Shown here piece by piece: positions 1 to 7,956 of a stretch of 64,000 nt of DNA. Source of the DNA: Micromonospora echinospora. GTDB lineage: Bacteria; Actinomycetota; Actinomycetes; Mycobacteriales; Micromonosporaceae. Position 1 is the stretch's first letter. Each line of letters starts with the position of its first letter. Both the position numbers and the translations under genes were made by a program. The stretch is from NCBI RefSeq assembly GCF_014203425.1, contig NZ_JACHJC010000001.1, positions 1,922,001 through 1,986,000 on the forward strand, given 5' to 3'. The notes below the pieces were generated by a model. It was not told the DNA's origin, made no database searches, and saw only the letters and a program-made list of their open reading frames with translations.

Positions 1-1
1 C

Positions 2-445
2 CAGCCCGGCACCTGGCTCGACCCCGGCCCGTACGGGTGCCTCGGCACCGGCATGGGCTACGCCATGGGCGCCCGGGTCAGCCACCCCGACCGGCAGATC
101 TGCGTGCTGATGGGCGACGGCGCGGCCGGCTTCTCGCTGATGGACGTGGAGTCGCTGGTCCGGCAAAAGCTGCCGGTGGTGATCGTGGTCGGCAACAACG
201 GCATCTGGGGGCTGGAGAAGCACCCGATGCGGGCGATGTACGGCTACGACGTGGCCGCCGACCTCCAGCCCGGGCTGCGCTACGACAAGGTGGTCGAGGC
301 GCTGGGCGGCGCGGGCGAGACGGTGGAGAAGGCCGCCGACCTCGGGCCCGCGCTGGGGCGCGCGTTCGACTCGGGCGTGCCGTACCTCGTCAACGTGCTG
401 ACCGACCCGGCCGACGCGTACCCCCGCTCGTCGAACCTGGCCTGA
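2..445 (+). CDS. Thiamine-diphosphate enzyme, acetolactate synthase-like (C-terminal part)
   Basis: The reading frame is open from the window edge, so only the last ~147 residues are present and the start lies upstream. They form the C-terminal ThDP-binding domain: the GDG of [12 protein letters not shown] begins the Mg/ThDP motif, which ends at GNN about 30 residues later. This is the fold of acetolactate synthase, oxalyl-CoA decarboxylase and related enzymes. A complete ilvB with its small subunit lies at 51.4 kb, so this is a paralogue and probably not the main biosynthetic enzyme. No regulatory subunit follows it; the next gene is convergent. The exact substrate cannot be decided from the fragment. 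Confidence 0.85.
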   Translation, partial: QPGTWLDPGPYGCLGTGMGYAMGARVSHPDRQICVLMGDGAAGFSLMDVESLVRQKLPVVIVVGNNGIWGLEKHPMRAMYGYDVAADLQPGLRYDKVVEALGGAGETVEKAADLGPALGRAFDSGVPYLVNVLTDPADAYPRSSNLA

Positions 446-500
446 ACACGGCGCCCGCGGGCCGTCCGCCGGGTGACCGGCGGGCGACCCGCGGCGCGTG

Positions 501-899
501 TCAGACCTCGGGGCGGTCCCGGTCGTCCGGACGGCCGCGCAGTTCCTCCTCGCGGCGGCGCAGGTCCTCCTCCCACAGCCGCAGCCGTTCCTGGTCCTCG
601 CGGCGGGACCGCTCGTTCAGCGAGGCGAGGAACTCCGGGTCGTCGTCCGGGGCGAGCGGCCGGCGGGCCGGGGCGGCGGTACCGCCCGCGCCGGTGACGC
701 CCACGGCTCCGGCCGGGCGCTCGCGACCCACCAGGAACCAGGCGATCGAGCCGACCAGCGGGAAGACGAGGATGACCAGCACCCAGACCATCCGGGGCAG
801 CGCCTTGACCTTCTCCTCGTCGGCGGAGAGGCAGCTGATCAGCGCGACGGCGGCAAGGACGACCTGAACCAGGAACAGCAGCACGAAGAGGCGGGGCAT
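501..899 (-). CDS. Small membrane protein with PLDc_N-type domain
   Basis: 132 residues. Two hydrophobic segments (about 3-24 and 36-58) are separated by a short charged loop. The motif around VFPLVGSIAWFLVGRER matches the phospholipase-D N-terminal (PLDc_N) membrane domain often found alone in actinomycetes. No HKD catalytic motif is present, so it is not a phospholipase. The last 60 residues are charged, rich in Arg/Glu, and probably form a cytoplasmic helix or coiled coil (RSRREDQERLRLWEEDLRRR). It converges on the ThDP-enzyme fragment. Function is unknown; a membrane-associated structural or accessory role is inference. Confidence 0.8.
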   Translation of the reverse strand: MPRLFVLLFLVQVVLAAVALISCLSADEEKVKALPRMVWVLVILVFPLVGSIAWFLVGRERPAGAVGVTGAGGTAAPARRPLAPDDDPEFLASLNERSRREDQERLRLWEEDLRRREEELRGRPDDRDRPEV

Positions 900-925
900 G
901 CCTCATGATGGCTCACCCGGACACG

Positions 926-1225
926 TCATTGCACCCCGCCGAGCACATGCGCCACGCCGAGCACCGCAAGTCCGGCCGCGCCGAGCGCGGTCAGCGGCAC
1001 CGACCAGCTGTCGAACCGCCGCGGTCCCGCGCCGGTGGCCCGGTGCCACGTCACCACCAGCACGGCGAGCCAGACCAGGAGCGCTGCCCCGGTCAGCAGC
1101 GCGTCGAGGACGCGGCCGGTGAACGCCTGCCGGAGCTGCAGCAGCAGCACCGCCGTCAACGTGAGCAGCGTCCGCCGCCAGGCCAGCCGGGTGCGTTCGG
1201 GTTGCAGGCCGGGGTCGCGGGTCAT
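926..1225 (-). CDS. DUF202 family small membrane protein
   Basis: 99 residues with the N-terminal DUF202 signature DPGLQPERTRLAWRRT followed by three predicted membrane helices. DUF202/YidH proteins are small inner-membrane proteins of unknown function. The start codon overlaps the stop of the upstream DUF202 gene by 4 bp (ATGA at 1222-1225), so the two are translationally coupled and may form a hetero-oligomer. It probably shares a transcript with the PLDc_N gene, which follows after a 26-bp gap. Confidence 0.85.
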   Translation of the reverse strand: MTRDPGLQPERTRLAWRRTLLTLTAVLLLQLRQAFTGRVLDALLTGAALLVWLAVLVVTWHRATGAGPRRFDSWSVPLTALGAAGLAVLGVAHVLGGVQ

Positions 1226-1605
1226 CCCGCGCCGCCCAGCAGCACGGCCACCAGCAGCAGCGAGCCGATCGCGACGATCAGCGCCAGCACGGCCGGGAAG
1301 CGGGACGCGGGCAGCTCCTCGTTCAGCCGCATGGCCCGTTCGGTCCGGGCCCAGTGGTCGACCGCCCGGATCGAGACGGCCGCGCCGAGCAGCAGCAGCG
1401 CGATCGCGAGCGCCTCGCGCAGGTGGGCCAGGCGCAGTGGCGGAAGGAACTGCGCGGCGGCCAGCCCGCCCGCCACCAGCGCCAGGCCGGTACGCAGCCA
1501 GGCCAGGAACGTCCGTTCGTTCGCCAGCGAGAAGCGGTAGTCCGGCGGGGTGCCGACCGAACGCAGCTCACGCGGGTCGAACCAGCTCTTGATCGACTCC
1601 CACAC
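1222..1605 (-). CDS. YidH-like DUF202 membrane protein
   Basis: 127 residues. The DUF202 core ANERTFLAWLRTGLAL lies at about 28-43, followed by three hydrophobic segments; this is the usual YidH architecture. It is the first gene of a three-gene minus-strand set (YidH, short DUF202, PLDc_N) and overlaps the second by 4 bp. It is divergent from the acetyltransferase at 1647, with only 41 bp between the start codons, so both promoters lie in that gap. Tandem unlike DUF202 genes are common in actinomycetes. The function is not known. Confidence 0.87.
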   Translation of the reverse strand: MWESIKSWFDPRELRSVGTPPDYRFSLANERTFLAWLRTGLALVAGGLAAAQFLPPLRLAHLREALAIALLLLGAAVSIRAVDHWARTERAMRLNEELPASRFPAVLALIVAIGSLLLVAVLLGGAG

Positions 1606-1646
1606 GCTGCCGATTATCCGCTTTGCCCCGCGCCTAGCCTGGGGGG

Positions 1647-2444
1647 ATGACCGATCTTGATGCGCGGAGCCTGCGGGACGTCTACGACACCCAGCTTCGT
1701 CCGGAGTTGCCCGACCCGGTGCCCGCCGGGGTGACCGTGGAGCAGGACGGTCCGCTGTTCCGCGTGCTCGGCCTTGACCACGGCGGTTTCCTCACCTACC
1801 GGACGCTCGACGGCCTGGCCGGCGCCGAGCTGGACGCGCTCATCGCCCGGCAGGTCGAGGTCTTCCGGGCTCGGGGCGAGTCGGTCGAGTGGAAGCTCGC
1901 CGGTCACGACGAGCCGGCCGACCTGGCCGACCGGCTGCGCGCCGCCGGCTTCGTGGCGGAGGACCAGGAGACAGTAGTGATCGGCCCGGCCGCGCCGCTC
2001 GCCGCCGCCGTCCCGGTGCTCCCCGAGGGGGTACGCCTGCGCGAGGTCACCGGCCGGGCCGACCTGGAGCGGATCGCCGCCATGGAGGAGGAGGTCTGGC
2101 AGGAGGACCGCAGCCACCTGGTGTACGGGCTGGCCCGGGAGATCGAAGCCGACCCACAGTCGATCACGATCGTGGTGGCCGAGGCGGGGGAGACCGTGGT
2201 CAGCGCCGGCTGGGTCCGCTACCAGCGCGGCACCGGCTTCGCCAGCCTCTGGGGCGGCTCGACGCTGCCGCAGTGGCGCCGGAAGGGCATCTACCGGGCG
2301 CTGGTGGCGTACCGGGCGCGGCTGGCGCAGCAGCGCGGCAAGACGCTCGTACAGGTGGACTGCTCGTCGGACAGCCGGCCCATCCTGGAGCGGCTCGGGC
2401 TCGTTGCGGTCACCACCTCCACGCCGTACGTCTACACTCCGTGA
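1647..2444 (+). CDS. GNAT family N-acetyltransferase
   Basis: 265 residues. The C-terminal half carries the GNAT fold: the acetyl-CoA pyrophosphate-binding motif A is QWRRKGIYRALVAYR (about 209-223), followed by the beta-strand/loop LVQVDCSSDSRPILERLGL typical of motif B. The N-terminal half is a divergent domain with no motif I recognise. The substrate is unknown; small-molecule or protein amines are possible. A TAGCCT hexamer at 1635-1640 ends six bases before the ATG with a run of G between, so the transcript may be leaderless, or the G-run may act as ribosome site. The 134-codon hypothetical gene follows at once. Confidence 0.88.
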   Translation: MTDLDARSLRDVYDTQLRPELPDPVPAGVTVEQDGPLFRVLGLDHGGFLTYRTLDGLAGAELDALIARQVEVFRARGESVEWKLAGHDEPADLADRLRAAGFVAEDQETVVIGPAAPLAAAVPVLPEGVRLREVTGRADLERIAAMEEEVWQEDRSHLVYGLAREIEADPQSITIVVAEAGETVVSAGWVRYQRGTGFASLWGGSTLPQWRRKGIYRALVAYRARLAQQRGKTLVQVDCSSDSRPILERLGLVAVTTSTPYVYTP

Positions 2445-2446
2445 TC

Positions 2447-2851
2447 ATGGAACGGTTGACGGCGGACGAGCGGCTCACCCTGAAGACCGGCGCGTTCGGC
2501 GCGGTCTTCCTGGTCTCCAACGCCGTACCAGGGGTGCTGGCGATGGTGCGGGAGAGCTTCGCCGCGTCCGGCGCGCTCGCCGAGGTGGGGGGCGTGGTCA
2601 AGGAGGCGCTCACCACCGGCCCGCTGCCGCAGCTGCCCCGGGACTCGGCCCTGGAGGTCGAGTCCGTGGTGCTGCCCGCGCTGGGCCGGTCGATGGAGAT
2701 TCTCCGGGGCAAGTCGCCCGCCGACGCCGAGACGTACCGGTCGGTGGTGCTCGCAGCGGCGGAGCGGGTGGCGCAGGCGCACCGGGGGATCGAGCCGGCC
2801 GAGGCGGCGGCGATCGAGAAGATCACCCAGGCGCTGGCCGGATCGGCCTGA
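2447..2851 (+). CDS. Conserved hypothetical protein (134 aa)
   Basis: 134 residues from ATG 2447; an in-frame GTG at 2441 is an alternative start. It is mostly helical with no Cys pair and no catalytic motif. The opening stretch (LTLKTGAFGAVFLVSNAVPG) is mildly hydrophobic, but I would not call it a membrane segment with certainty. A TACACT hexamer at 2433-2438 ends eight bases before the ATG and lies inside the end of the acetyltransferase gene, which suggests its own leaderless promoter. I do not recognise the family beyond its resemblance to uncharacterised actinobacterial proteins. Confidence 0.75.
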   Translation: MERLTADERLTLKTGAFGAVFLVSNAVPGVLAMVRESFAASGALAEVGGVVKEALTTGPLPQLPRDSALEVESVVLPALGRSMEILRGKSPADAETYRSVVLAAAERVAQAHRGIEPAEAAAIEKITQALAGSA

Positions 2852-3028
2852 TGCCGGTGACCTGCGTCACTGCGGGCGGCCGGGGTGCCCATGCTACTTG
2901 CGGGTAACATTGCGCTCGTGGGGAAGTGCACAGCTGCCCGCGGTTGACCCACGTTCCGTCACGCGGGAGGCTGCGCCCGTGACCGGGCGAGTGATCGCAA
3001 CACCAAACAGGAGGGTCGTCGAAGCGCG

Positions 3029-3808
3029 ATGAATATCGTCGTACTCGTCAAGCAGGTGCCTGATTCGGGCGCGGACCGCAGCCTGCGTTCTGACGACAAC
3101 ACCGTCGACCGCGGTTCGGCGAACAACGTCATCAATGAGATGGACGAGTACGCCATCGAAGAGGCGTTGAAGATCAAGGAGGCGCACGGTGGTGAGGTCA
3201 CCATCCTGACGATGGGTCCGGACCGGGCGACCGAGTCGATCCGTAAGGCGCTGTCGATGGGCCCGGACAAGGCCGTGCACGTCGTGGACGACGCCCTGCA
3301 CGGTTCCTGCGCGGTGGCCACCTCCAAGGTCCTCGCCGCTGCCCTCGGGCAGCTCAACGCCGACCTGGTCCTGTGCGGCGCCGAGTCGACCGACGGCCGG
3401 GTGCAGGTGATGCCGCACATGATCGCCGAGCGGCTCGGTGTGGCCGCCCTGACCGGCGCGCGGAAGCTCACCGTCGACGGGTCGACCCTGACCGCCGAGC
3501 GGCAGACCGAGGAGGGCTACGAGGTGGTCACCGCCTCGACCCCGGCCGTGGTGTCGGTCTGGGACACCATCAACGAGCCGCGGTATCCGTCGTTCAAGGG
3601 CATCATGGCCGCGAAGAAGAAGCCGGTGCAGACGCTCGCCCTGGGCGACCTGGGCGTGGCCCCGACCGAGGTGGGCTTCGACGGCGCCACCAGCGCCGTG
3701 GTCGAGCACTCCAAGCGCCCGCCGCGCTCCGGCGGCGAGAAGATCACCGACGAGGGCGACGGCGGCGTGAAGCTGGTCGAGTTCCTCGCTGCCGAGAAGT
3801 TCGTGTGA
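3029..3808 (+). CDS. etfB: Electron transfer flavoprotein beta subunit
   Basis: 259 residues, the normal length of EtfB. It opens with the conserved MNIVVLVKQVPDS and contains the adenine-nucleotide/beta-signature stretch around VLCGAESTDGRVQVMPHMIAERL (about 115-137). EtfAB passes electrons from acyl-CoA and related dehydrogenases to the quinone pool through ETF-quinone oxidoreductase. The AGGAGG at 3009-3014 is some 14 bases from the ATG, a long spacing. Upstream, TTGACC (2944-2949) and GAGGCT (2967-2972) are 17 bp apart and may be the promoter. etfA follows after 12 bp, so the two are one operon closed by the hairpin at 4791. Confidence 0.97.
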   Translation: MNIVVLVKQVPDSGADRSLRSDDNTVDRGSANNVINEMDEYAIEEALKIKEAHGGEVTILTMGPDRATESIRKALSMGPDKAVHVVDDALHGSCAVATSKVLAAALGQLNADLVLCGAESTDGRVQVMPHMIAERLGVAALTGARKLTVDGSTLTAERQTEEGYEVVTASTPAVVSVWDTINEPRYPSFKGIMAAKKKPVQTLALGDLGVAPTEVGFDGATSAVVEHSKRPPRSGGEKITDEGDGGVKLVEFLAAEKFV

Positions 3809-3820
3809 GGGGACTGGGAC

Positions 3821-4780
3821 ATGTCTGAGGTTCTCGTCGTCGTCGAAGCCACCAAGGAATTCGGCGTCAAGAAGGTCACCCTCGAGATGCTCACCCTCGC
3901 CCGCGAGCTGGGCAGCCCGAGCGCCGTCGTGCTCGGTGGCGTCGGCGCGGCCGACGCGTTGAGCGCGAAGCTGGGTGAGTACGGGGCGGGGAAGATCTAC
4001 GCCGCGGAGGGTGAGGAGATCGACGGCTACCTGGTCGCCCCCAAGGCGACTGTGGTCGCCGAGCTGGTCGCGCGGGTGCAGCCTGCGGCGGTGCTGCTCG
4101 CCTCGTCGCAGGAGGGCAAGGAGATCGCCGCGCGGCTGGCGGTGAAGCTGGACAACGGGATCCTGACCGACGTGGTCGCCCTGGCTGCGGACGGCACCGC
4201 CACGCAGGTGGCGTTTGCTGGTTCCACGATCGTCAAGGCGAAGGTCACCAAGGGTTTGCCGTTGGTGACCGTCCGGCCGAACTCGCTCGCCCCGGTCCCG
4301 GCCGCGGCCACCCCGGCGGTCGAGCAGTTGACCGTAGCGGTCACCGACGCGGACAAGCTGGCGAAGGTCGTGGAGCGGGTCGCGGAGCAGAAGGGCTCCC
4401 GTCCGGAGCTGACCGAGGCGTCGGTGGTTGTCTCCGGTGGGCGGGGTGTCGGTAACGCCGACAATTTCAAGCTGGTCGAGGAGATCGCCGACCTGCTCGG
4501 CGGCGCGGTCGGCGCGTCCCGCGCGGCGGTCGACTCCGGCTACTACCCGCACCAGTTCCAGGTCGGCCAGACCGGCAAGACCGTCTCCCCGCAGCTGTAT
4601 GTCGCGCTGGGTATCTCCGGCGCGATCCAGCACCGGGCCGGTATGCAAACCTCGAAGACCATCGTCGCGGTCAACAAGGACGCCGAAGCGCCGATCTTCG
4701 AACTCGCCGACTACGGCGTGGTCGGCGACCTGTTCAAGGTCGTCCCACAGGCCGCCGAGGAGATCCGCAAGCGCAAGTGA
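3821..4780 (+). CDS. etfA: Electron transfer flavoprotein alpha subunit
   Basis: 319 residues, the normal EtfA length. The C-terminal FAD-binding domain carries the family signature [18 protein letters not shown] (about 259-276) and a downstream [19 protein letters not shown], both contacting FAD. The N-terminal domain pairs with EtfB. It lies 12 bp downstream of etfB and is the last gene of the unit. In many actinomycetes the next gene on this strand is a cysteine desulfurase; here that gene is more than 3 kb away because an anti-sigma/sigma and sortase module is set between them. Confidence 0.97.
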   Translation: MSEVLVVVEATKEFGVKKVTLEMLTLARELGSPSAVVLGGVGAADALSAKLGEYGAGKIYAAEGEEIDGYLVAPKATVVAELVARVQPAAVLLASSQEGKEIAARLAVKLDNGILTDVVALAADGTATQVAFAGSTIVKAKVTKGLPLVTVRPNSLAPVPAAATPAVEQLTVAVTDADKLAKVVERVAEQKGSRPELTEASVVVSGGRGVGNADNFKLVEEIADLLGGAVGASRAAVDSGYYPHQFQVGQTGKTVSPQLYVALGISGAIQHRAGMQTSKTIVAVNKDAEAPIFELADYGVVGDLFKVVPQAAEEIRKRK

Positions 4781-4790
4781 GCGTCGCGTG

Positions 4791-4830
4791 AAAAAGGCCG
4801 CCGCCCGGTGATCCGGGCGGCGGCCTTTTC
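4791..4830 (+). terminator. Rho-independent terminator of etfBA
   Basis: A perfect 13-bp GC stem (4796-4808 with 4813-4825) closes a TGAT loop. It is flanked by AAAAA on the left and TTTT on the right, so it is a classic intrinsic terminator that could work in both directions. It begins 10 bp after the etfA stop codon. Confidence 0.93.
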
Positions 4831-4839
4831 TCGTGGGGA

Positions 4840-4882
4840 GCTGATCGGCGGGCCGGGGAGCTGAGCCGGCCCGCCGATCAGC
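4840..4882 (-). terminator. Inverted repeat ending the rskA-like/sigK-like transcript
   Basis: A perfect 17-bp inverted repeat (4840-4856 with 4866-4882) with a 9-base loop. The right arm contains the stop codon of the anti-sigma gene (4878-4880), so the hairpin forms at the very end of the minus-strand transcript. There is no T-run, which is usual for actinomycete terminators. Confidence 0.75.
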
Positions 4883-5645
4883 CCGTCAGGGTGCCCCTCA
4901 ACAGGCTGTCGCCGGAGTGATCGGGCTTGTTGTCGTACTGCTCCGCGCTGATGTCGACGACGGTGTAGGTGCGCAGGTCGACGTTCCGGGGGATCGGCAG
5001 GAGCGCGTCCCCTGAACCGTTGCTCAGCGTACCCACGGAGAGCATCTCCATCGTCTTCGGATCGATCAGCCAGACCTCGTAGTACCCCGGAACGGTCGGG
5101 AGATTCGTCACGTGGAGATGCAACCGGTTGTCACCGAGCACCCGGGCGTCGCCGGAGGCGTCCTTCGGTGTCGAGCCGAACGCGGCGAGCGGCGCGCTGG
5201 CCACCACCGGCGGCTCGGGATCGGTGTCCGTGCCGCCGCCGAGCACCGCGGCGGTGCCGGCGACACCGATCACCGCGGCGGCGGTGGCGGTGACCGCCGT
5301 GGTCGCCCACCCCGGCCAGCGCCGGCCCCGGCGCGTTCGGCGCGAGGCGGCGGGTACGGCGACCGGCTCGACCGGGTCGGCCGGGCGCGGCAGGCGCCGC
5401 TCGGTCAGCGCCGGCAGTTCCTCGGCGGCCCGGATCTCGGCCACGATGCCCTGCCAGATGTGCTCCGGCGGGTCGGGCAGGTCGGCCAGGCCCTGGGTGC
5501 CCGCGCCGAGTCCGGCGACGTGCTGGAGCGTCTCCATCTCGCCCCGGCAGTGGTCGCAGGTGTCCAGATGGGTGGCCTCACCGTCAGCCGCCTCACTCTC
5601 ACCGAGCGCCAGAAAGACCAGCCGGTCGTGGTCCAGGTGCTGCAC
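4878..5645 (-). CDS. rskA: Anti-sigma factor, RskA-like, zinc-finger type
   Basis: 255 residues. The cytoplasmic N-terminus has the ZAS zinc-binding motif HLDTCDHC (H26-x3-C30-x2-C33) that holds an ECF sigma factor inactive. A linker rich in Pro and Arg leads to one membrane helix (about 113-138). The extracytoplasmic C-terminal ~110 residues match the anti-sigma-K (RskA) domain, including YYEVWLIDPKTMEMLSVGTL. It overlaps the end of the sigma-factor gene by 47 bp, so the two proteins are made together. In mycobacteria the homologue is cleaved by membrane proteases to release SigK. The symbol is by similarity; the signal it senses cannot be read from the sequence. Confidence 0.88.
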   Translation of the reverse strand: MQHLDHDRLVFLALGESEAADGEATHLDTCDHCRGEMETLQHVAGLGAGTQGLADLPDPPEHIWQGIVAEIRAAEELPALTERRLPRPADPVEPVAVPAASRRTRRGRRWPGWATTAVTATAAAVIGVAGTAAVLGGGTDTDPEPPVVASAPLAAFGSTPKDASGDARVLGDNRLHLHVTNLPTVPGYYEVWLIDPKTMEMLSVGTLSNGSGDALLPIPRNVDLRTYTVVDISAEQYDNKPDHSGDSLLRGTLTG

Positions 5646-6204
5646 TGTCCACCTCCCATCTGCGTTTCAAGCTCTGCATGCCGCGTCTGATGTGACTCTT
5701 CACAGTGCCGAGCGGCACTCCCGTCACGGCCGCGATCTGCTGGTGTGTCAGGTCGTCGTAGAACGCCAGCTCCAGCATCCGGCGCTGCTCGTCGGGGAGC
5801 CGGGCCAGCTCGTCGGCGACCACCAGCCGGTCGACCACGGTGTCCGGGTCGGGGCCGGTGGAGACCGGCTCGGGCAGTTGCTTCACCGTCTCGACCACCC
5901 GGGTCTCCCGGGCCGCGGCCCGGATCCGGTCGACCACCTTGCGCCGCCCGATCCCGAGCAGCCAGCCGACCAGTGAGCCTTTCGCCGGGTCGAACGTCTC
6001 CCGGCCCAGCCAGGCGGCGACGAACGTCGCCTGGGTCACGTCCTCTGCGTCGCTGCGGTTGACGAGCGTCGTGGTGGCCAGGTGCAGCACCGCTCGGCCG
6101 TACCGGTCGTACGCCTCTCGCAGGGCGGCCTCGTCGCCGTCGCGGAACCGGGTGGCGAGGTCGTCCTCGCCCGGCGGTTCGGGGCCCTGCCTCGCCGCCG
6201 TCAT
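5599..6204 (-). CDS. sigK: ECF RNA polymerase sigma factor, SigK-like
   Basis: 201 residues from ATG 6204; a GTG/ATG 45 bp upstream is possible but adds a tail outside the family. Region 2 spans about YDRYGRAVLHLATTTLVNRS-DAEDVTQATFVAAW, and region 4 contains LTHQQIAAVTGVPLGTVKSH, the -35-binding helix-turn-helix. There is no region 3, as expected for ECF factors. The partner anti-sigma gene follows with overlap. A promoter-like motif of mycobacterial SigK type (GCATCC, 17 bp, CGAAGG) faces this gene at 6300-6328, suggesting autoregulation; its mirror faces the DUF4397-sortase operon. The SigK assignment rests on the RskA-type partner and region-4 likeness. Confidence 0.88.
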   Translation of the reverse strand: MTAARQGPEPPGEDDLATRFRDGDEAALREAYDRYGRAVLHLATTTLVNRSDAEDVTQATFVAAWLGRETFDPAKGSLVGWLLGIGRRKVVDRIRAAARETRVVETVKQLPEPVSTGPDPDTVVDRLVVADELARLPDEQRRMLELAFYDDLTHQQIAAVTGVPLGTVKSHIRRGMQSLKRRWEVDSAAPGPRPAGLSGAR

Positions 6205-6299
6205 GGGGCGGCTCGCCTTCCGTGGGGCATGCCCGACTGTAACTCCCACAGCCCTCGCCCCACTCTTCCGGTGTGTCCGTGACGACCCTCGTCATCTCT

Positions 6300-6328
6300 C
6301 CTTCGTCGCCGGAAGGCCCGACGGATGC
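6300..6328 (-). promoter_or_regulatory. Candidate SigK-type promoter for the sigma/anti-sigma operon
   Basis: Read on the minus strand: GCATCC (6328-6323), 17 bases, CGAAGG (6305-6300). This resembles the mycobacterial SigK promoter as I recall it (CCATCC, about 17, CGAATA). It is some 95 bp upstream of the sigma gene's ATG and faces away from the similar motif at 6362-6390. Confidence 0.45.
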
Positions 6329-6361
6329 GCCCGGAGACGGGAAAAGAAATCGGATCCGGGC

Positions 6362-6390
6362 GCATCCGGGGGCGACGGAGCCGGCGTAAC
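6362..6390 (+). promoter_or_regulatory. Candidate SigK-type promoter for the DUF4397-sortase operon
   Basis: GCATCC (6362-6367), 17 bases, CGTAAC (6385-6390). The -35-like hexamer and spacing are identical to the opposed motif at 6300-6328, and the -10-like hexamer also begins CG. A transcript from here would have about 45 bases before the AGGAGG-led ATG at 6444. Confidence 0.45.
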
Positions 6391-6443
6391 CCGTTCTGCA
6401 AGCCAGGCCTGACGAATCAGCATGAACTACCAGGAGGCAGACA

Positions 6444-7277
6444 ATGCAGTACGCGATGTTCCGTCGGGTCGCCGCGGGCGGCGCGGTGGCCGCCCTCACC
6501 TTCGCCGGCGTCGGCGCCGCCACCATGAGCCCGGCCTACGCCGCCTCGTCGAAGGTCTCCGTGGTCCACGGCATCCCGGACACCCCGGTCGACGTGTACG
6601 TCAACGGCGAGAAGACGCTGAACAACTTCAAGCCCGGCGACGTGGCCGGCCCGCTCACCCTGCCCGAGGGGGAGTACGACATCGCCCTGACCAAGCCGGG
6701 CGAGGCGATCGACAAGGCGATCCTGAAGGTGGACGACGCCGCGGTGCCGGGCGGGGCGAACATCAGCCTCGCCGCGCACCTGAGCGCCGACGGCAACCCG
6801 CAGATCACGCCGTTCGTCAACGACGTGTCCAAGGTGGGCGCCGGCAAGGCCCGGCTGATCGTCCGGCACACCGCCGCCGCCCCGGCCGTCGACGTGCGGG
6901 CCGGCGGCAAGCCGGTCTTCGAGAACCTGACCAACCCGAAGGAGGCCAAGGCCGACGTGGCCGCCGGCGCGGTGAAGGCGGACGTGGTGCTGGCCGGCAC
7001 CGACACCGTCGCCATCGGCCCGGCCGACCTGAACCTCAAGGAGGGCACCGCCACCATCGTCTACGCCATCGGCTCGGCCGAGGCGAAGAACCTGAGCGTG
7101 GTCGCCCAGACCATCAGCGGCCTGCACTCGGCGCCGGGCGGCGTGCCCAGCGGCACCGGCGGCCAGGCCGGCACCGGCGTGGACACCTGGTGGTACGTGC
7201 TGGCCGGGGCCGGCGTGCTGCTCCTGGTCGGCGGCGGTGCGCGGGTGGCGGCAACCGCCCGGGCCGGTCGCCGGTGA
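6444..7277 (+). CDS. Secreted, membrane-anchored DUF4397 protein
   Basis: 277 residues. A signal peptide (about 1-33, ending in PAYAAS) is followed by a DUF4397 domain beginning KVSVVHGIPDTPVDVYVNG (36-54), with a second similar unit near RLIVRHTAAAPAVDVRAGG. DUF4397 proteins are exported beta-sandwich proteins of unknown role. The C-terminus has a Gly/Thr-rich spacer, one membrane helix (about 246-263) and a basic tail RAGRR. That resembles a sortase sorting signal, but there is no LPXTG-like pentapeptide that I can see. AGGAGG sits 8 bp before the ATG. The stop overlaps the GTG of the sortase gene (GTGA), so the two are coupled. Confidence 0.88.
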   Translation: MQYAMFRRVAAGGAVAALTFAGVGAATMSPAYAASSKVSVVHGIPDTPVDVYVNGEKTLNNFKPGDVAGPLTLPEGEYDIALTKPGEAIDKAILKVDDAAVPGGANISLAAHLSADGNPQITPFVNDVSKVGAGKARLIVRHTAAAPAVDVRAGGKPVFENLTNPKEAKADVAAGAVKADVVLAGTDTVAIGPADLNLKEGTATIVYAIGSAEAKNLSVVAQTISGLHSAPGGVPSGTGGQAGTGVDTWWYVLAGAGVLLLVGGGARVAATARAGRR

Positions 7278-7939
7278 CGGTGCGCAACCGCGGGGCGCTG
7301 GCGGCGATGGCCGCCGGCGCCGCCGCGCTCACCCTGGCGGGCGTGGTGGCGTGCGGGTCCGAGCCCGCCGAGGACGTCGGCGGCGACGAGGTGGCCGCCC
7401 TGTCCAGCGCCACGCCCACGCCCACGCCGGCCGCCCCGGCGTCGGGCTCGGTGCCGGTGAACCCGGGCACGCTGCCCGCCGGCAGCGAGATCGTGCCGCC
7501 GGTGAAGCTGAGCATCCCGCCGATCCGGGTCACCGCCACCGTCGACCCGGTGGGTGTGAACGAGCGCACCGACGAGTTCGAGGTGCCGCCCAGCGTGGAC
7601 CAGGTCGGCTGGTACCGCTACGGCCCGGGGCTGGAGGCCGACGCCGGCTCGGTGGTGATCGCCGGGCACGTGGACAGCGCCGAGCAGGGCAAGGGGGCGT
7701 TCTTCCGGCTGCGCGAGCTGGACCGGGGCGACCGGCTCACCGCCACCGGCTCGGACGGCCGCGAGCGCTCCTACCGGGTGGTGGCCCGGGAGGAGTACCG
7801 GAAGACGAAGATCCCGCTGGAGCGGTACTTCGCGCGCGACGGCAAGCCCCGCCTCACGCTGATCACCTGCGGCGGCCCGTTCGACGCGAAGACCCGGAGC
7901 TACCGGGACAACATCGTGGTCACCGCCGTTCCCCTGTGA
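7274..7939 (+). CDS. Class F sortase, probable lipoprotein
   Basis: 221 residues from GTG 7274, overlapping the DUF4397 stop by 4 bp. The N-terminus has a signal with a lipobox-like VVAC (LAGVVACGSEP), so it may be lipid-anchored; a Thr/Pro-rich linker follows. The sortase domain is complete: His132 in IAGHVDSA, Cys199 in TLITCGG and Arg208/Arg211 in TRSYRDN, the His-Cys-Arg set of sortases. Class F sortases are actinobacterial, usually housekeeping-like or of unknown role, and join a Thr of a sorting motif to a cell-envelope amine. The immediate partner lacks a canonical motif, but an LPITG protein is encoded at 20.6 kb. The operon ends at the hairpin at 7957-8000. Confidence 0.9.
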   Translation: MTVRNRGALAAMAAGAAALTLAGVVACGSEPAEDVGGDEVAALSSATPTPTPAAPASGSVPVNPGTLPAGSEIVPPVKLSIPPIRVTATVDPVGVNERTDEFEVPPSVDQVGWYRYGPGLEADAGSVVIAGHVDSAEQGKGAFFRLRELDRGDRLTATGSDGRERSYRVVAREEYRKTKIPLERYFARDGKPRLTLITCGGPFDAKTRSYRDNIVVTAVPL

Positions 7940-7956
7940 GCGCGAGGAGTGAGCCG

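Noticed and set aside
2894..4648. 584-codon minus-strand open frame across etfB-etfA
   Set aside because: It mirrors two certain genes and its product shows no fold or start signal.
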